From positions 1 through 7,026 of the forward strand of contig NZ_CALHHX010000201.1 of assembly GCF_938030685.1 (NCBI RefSeq): a stretch of DNA of 7,026 nt. The letters are read 5' to 3'. The position numbers and the translations under genes were made by a program. Below the pieces are notes generated by a model. It saw only the letters and a program-made list of their open reading frames with translations. It had not been told where the DNA came from and did no database searches. This document shows, in pieces, positions 5,720-7,026 of this stretch (positions are counted from its first letter, which is position 1; the number at the start of each line of letters is the position of its first letter). The DNA comes from an uncultured Campylobacter sp. (GTDB taxonomy: Bacteria; Campylobacterota; Campylobacteria; Campylobacterales; Campylobacteraceae).

Positions 5720-5888
5720 TTACGCCAAGACACGCTGTACCTATGAGCCTAAACGAACCGCGATGAGCCCGAGAGCGCCTTAAAACGCCGAGCAAACTAC
5801 AACTAACCCAAGCGCGCCAAAATTCAGAGCCGAGCCGCCCAAGAGCCACGAATCATAGCGACATTTAAGCTGCTAGGCGCCGCAGCCC
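5720..5888. other. Unexplained stretch downstream of ispG
   Basis: This part of the spacer has normal composition and only one AATT tetramer (near 5820). I find no tRNA, no open frame with a ribosome site and no clear terminator. The only structure is a short stem, GCTGC (5869-5873) with GCAGC (5882-5886), enclosing the palindrome GGCGCC, directly after the ispG stop. It lacks a T-run in the minus direction, so termination here is doubtful. Confidence 0.4.
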
Positions 5889-6956
5889 TCACGCTCCTTC
5901 GCGAGCCCGCACCTCGTCCTCGACCTCTTGCAAAAACCGCTCCACGAGCTTGCTCTCCTCGAGTTTGGCGACCACTTCACCGTGGCGCATCACGATGCCG
6001 CGCCCGTTGCCGAACGCGATCGCTACGTCCGCGCCCTTCGCCTCGCCGATCGCATTTACGACGCAGCCCATGACGCTGATGTTTAGCGGCGTTTTGATAT
6101 GCGCGGTTTTTTCTTCGACGATTTTGATCGCGCTTAGCAGATCGCTTTGCAAACGCCCGCAGGTAGGGCACGAGATGATATTGACGCCGCTTTTTTGCAC
6201 GCCCGCGTCCTGTAGGATCGCGCGCGCGACGCGGATCTCCTCCTCGAGCTCGCCGGTGATGCTCACGCGCATCGTATCGCCGATACCCTCCATCAAAAGC
6301 GCGCCCAGCGCGATCGCGCTTTTGATGCTCGCGTGAAATTTCGTCCCCGCCTCGGTCACGCCCAGATGAAAAGGATACTCGCATAGCGGGCGCAGCGCGC
6401 GATACGCAGCCACCGTGCTCGGCGCGTCCGAAGTCTTAAGCGAGATCGCAATGTCGCTAAAGTCCTCATCCTCAAGCAGCGCGGCGTTATACAGCGCGCT
6501 TTGCACCATCGCCTCCACGCTGCGACCGTATTTTTGCTCAAACTGCTCCTCGAGTGAGCCCAAATTTACGCCGATGCGGATAGGCAGGCTGCGAGCTTTG
6601 CACGCGCGCACGACCTCTTTGATACGCTCCTTGCCGCCGATATTGCCCGGATTGATGCGGATAGCATCGACAAACTCCGCGACCTGCAGCGCCAAGCGAA
6701 AATTAAAATGGATATCCGCTACGATGGGAAGCGGCGAGCTTTTTTTGATGCGTGAGAGCGCGTCCGCGTCCTGCTTATCAAGCACCGCGCAGCGCACGAT
6801 GTCGCAGCCGGCGAAATACAGGCGATTTATCTGCTCTAGCGTGCCCTCCACATCCTTCGTTTTAGAAAAGCTCATCGACTGCACGGAGATGGGCGCGCCG
6901 CCGCCGATTTTGACGGAGCCGACGGAGATTTGACGGGTCGGATAGCGATTTTTCAA
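5889..6956 (-). CDS. ispG: 4-hydroxy-3-methylbut-2-en-1-yl diphosphate synthase (IspG/GcpE)
   Basis: IspG converts 2-C-methyl-D-erythritol 2,4-cyclodiphosphate to HMBPP, the penultimate step of the MEP isoprenoid pathway. It is a cytoplasmic enzyme using a [4Fe-4S] cluster and external electrons. At 355 residues it is the compact bacterial two-domain form. The TIM-barrel part shows SVQSMSFSKTKD (24-35), GCDIVRC (50-56), VADIHFN (79-85) and RINPGNIG (100-107). The C-terminal reductase-like domain carries the cluster ligands C263 and C266 (CPTCGR), C298 (GCVVN) and E305 (GEAKGAD). All key residues are present. The start codon is TTG at 6956, with a ribosome site CTAAAGG seven bases upstream. 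An in-frame stop at 6989-6987 with no ATG between rules out a longer ATG start, and the N-terminus (RYPTRQISVGSVKIGG) is as expected. It is separated from dnaB by 802 bases, so they are probably separate transcription units. Confidence 0.97.
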   Translation of the reverse strand: MKNRYPTRQISVGSVKIGGGAPISVQSMSFSKTKDVEGTLEQINRLYFAGCDIVRCAVLDKQDADALSRIKKSSPLPIVADIHFNFRLALQVAEFVDAIRINPGNIGGKERIKEVVRACKARSLPIRIGVNLGSLEEQFEQKYGRSVEAMVQSALYNAALLEDEDFSDIAISLKTSDAPSTVAAYRALRPLCEYPFHLGVTEAGTKFHASIKSAIALGALLMEGIGDTMRVSITGELEEEIRVARAILQDAGVQKSGVNIISCPTCGRLQSDLLSAIKIVEEKTAHIKTPLNISVMGCVVNAIGEAKGADVAIAFGNGRGIVMRHGEVVAKLEESKLVERFLQEVEDEVRAREGA

Positions 6957-6963
6957 ATTTAAG

Positions 6964-6970
6964 CCTTTAG
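6964..6970 (-). promoter_or_regulatory. Ribosome binding site that decides the ispG TTG start
   Basis: CTAAAGG on the minus strand ends seven bases before TTG at 6956. It is the only Shine-Dalgarno-like word between the upstream in-frame stop (6987-6989) and the conserved N-terminus, so it fixes the non-ATG start. Confidence 0.6.
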
Positions 6971-6983
6971 AATTTTTTGCGCT

Positions 6984-6989
6984 ATTTTA
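6984..6989 (-). promoter_or_regulatory. Candidate -10 box upstream of ispG
   Basis: The minus strand reads TAAAAT in the context TTTGAATAAAAT, 27 bases upstream of the TTG start, with AT-rich DNA further upstream to about 7016. ispG could instead be read from an upstream gene outside the window, so this is weak. Confidence 0.3.
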
Positions 6990-7026
6990 TTCAAAACGGG
7001 GTTAAAATTTAATAATTCGCGCTCGC

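Noticed and set aside
5087..5888. Replication origin or RNA gene in the AT-rich spacer
   Set aside because: No cluster of DnaA-box-like words and no tRNA cloverleaf or other recognisable RNA fold was found. AT-richness alone is not enough.
6415..6933. Plus-strand open frame of 172 codons antisense to ispG
   Set aside because: The opposite strand encodes a complete IspG with all cluster ligands; this frame has no recognisable features.
1..7026. Phase-variable homopolymer tracts, common in Campylobacter
   Set aside because: No run of eight or more G or C exists in the window. The longest obvious tract is seven T at 688-694, which is outside any gene.

Overview
The window looks like chromosomal DNA of a Campylobacter, most likely one of the higher-GC oral species (C. 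gracilis, C. showae, C. rectus or C. curvus). This is inference. The clues are an epsilonproteobacterial-style DnaB, an Hcp-like cysteine-paired secreted protein, AAAATTTT-rich spacers between GC-richer genes, and possible PglB-type glycosylation sequons. All four protein genes lie on the minus strand, so the window reads right to left.

From right to left: ispG (6956-5889, TTG start) makes the penultimate enzyme of the MEP isoprenoid pathway. An 802-base spacer follows (5888-5087). It holds no convincing gene, but it is packed with 31 RAATTY hexamers, partly arranged as a degenerate 13-base tandem repeat, and it ends in a long inverted repeat just before the next gene. Then comes dnaB (5086-2981), the replicative helicase, with a complete core plus about 244 extra acidic, low-complexity residues at the C-terminus. 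Its last codons overlap the start of a 724-residue uncharacterised inner-membrane protein gene (3027-853), so the two are probably cotranscribed and translationally coupled. A 475-base spacer (852-378) holds a degenerate 50-base direct repeat, a candidate terminator and a candidate promoter. The last gene (377 to beyond base 1) encodes the N-terminal 125 residues of a secreted Sel1/Hcp-like protein.

The most unusual signal is the distribution of RAATTY. By hand count it is about 2-3 per kb in the conserved enzyme-coding parts, about 12 per kb in the DnaB tail, about 27 per kb in an Asn/Ala-rich insert of the membrane protein, and about 50 per kb in the ispG-dnaB spacer. In the two coding clusters most sites are read in the same frame, as Asn followed by Phe, Leu or Ser, which explains the odd Asn-rich repeats of both proteins. 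RAATTY is the site methylated by the C. jejuni methyltransferase CtsM, and that methylation marks DNA for natural transformation. The clusters could therefore be an uptake-signal-like landscape that also shapes protein sequence. This is a hypothesis, not something the window proves.
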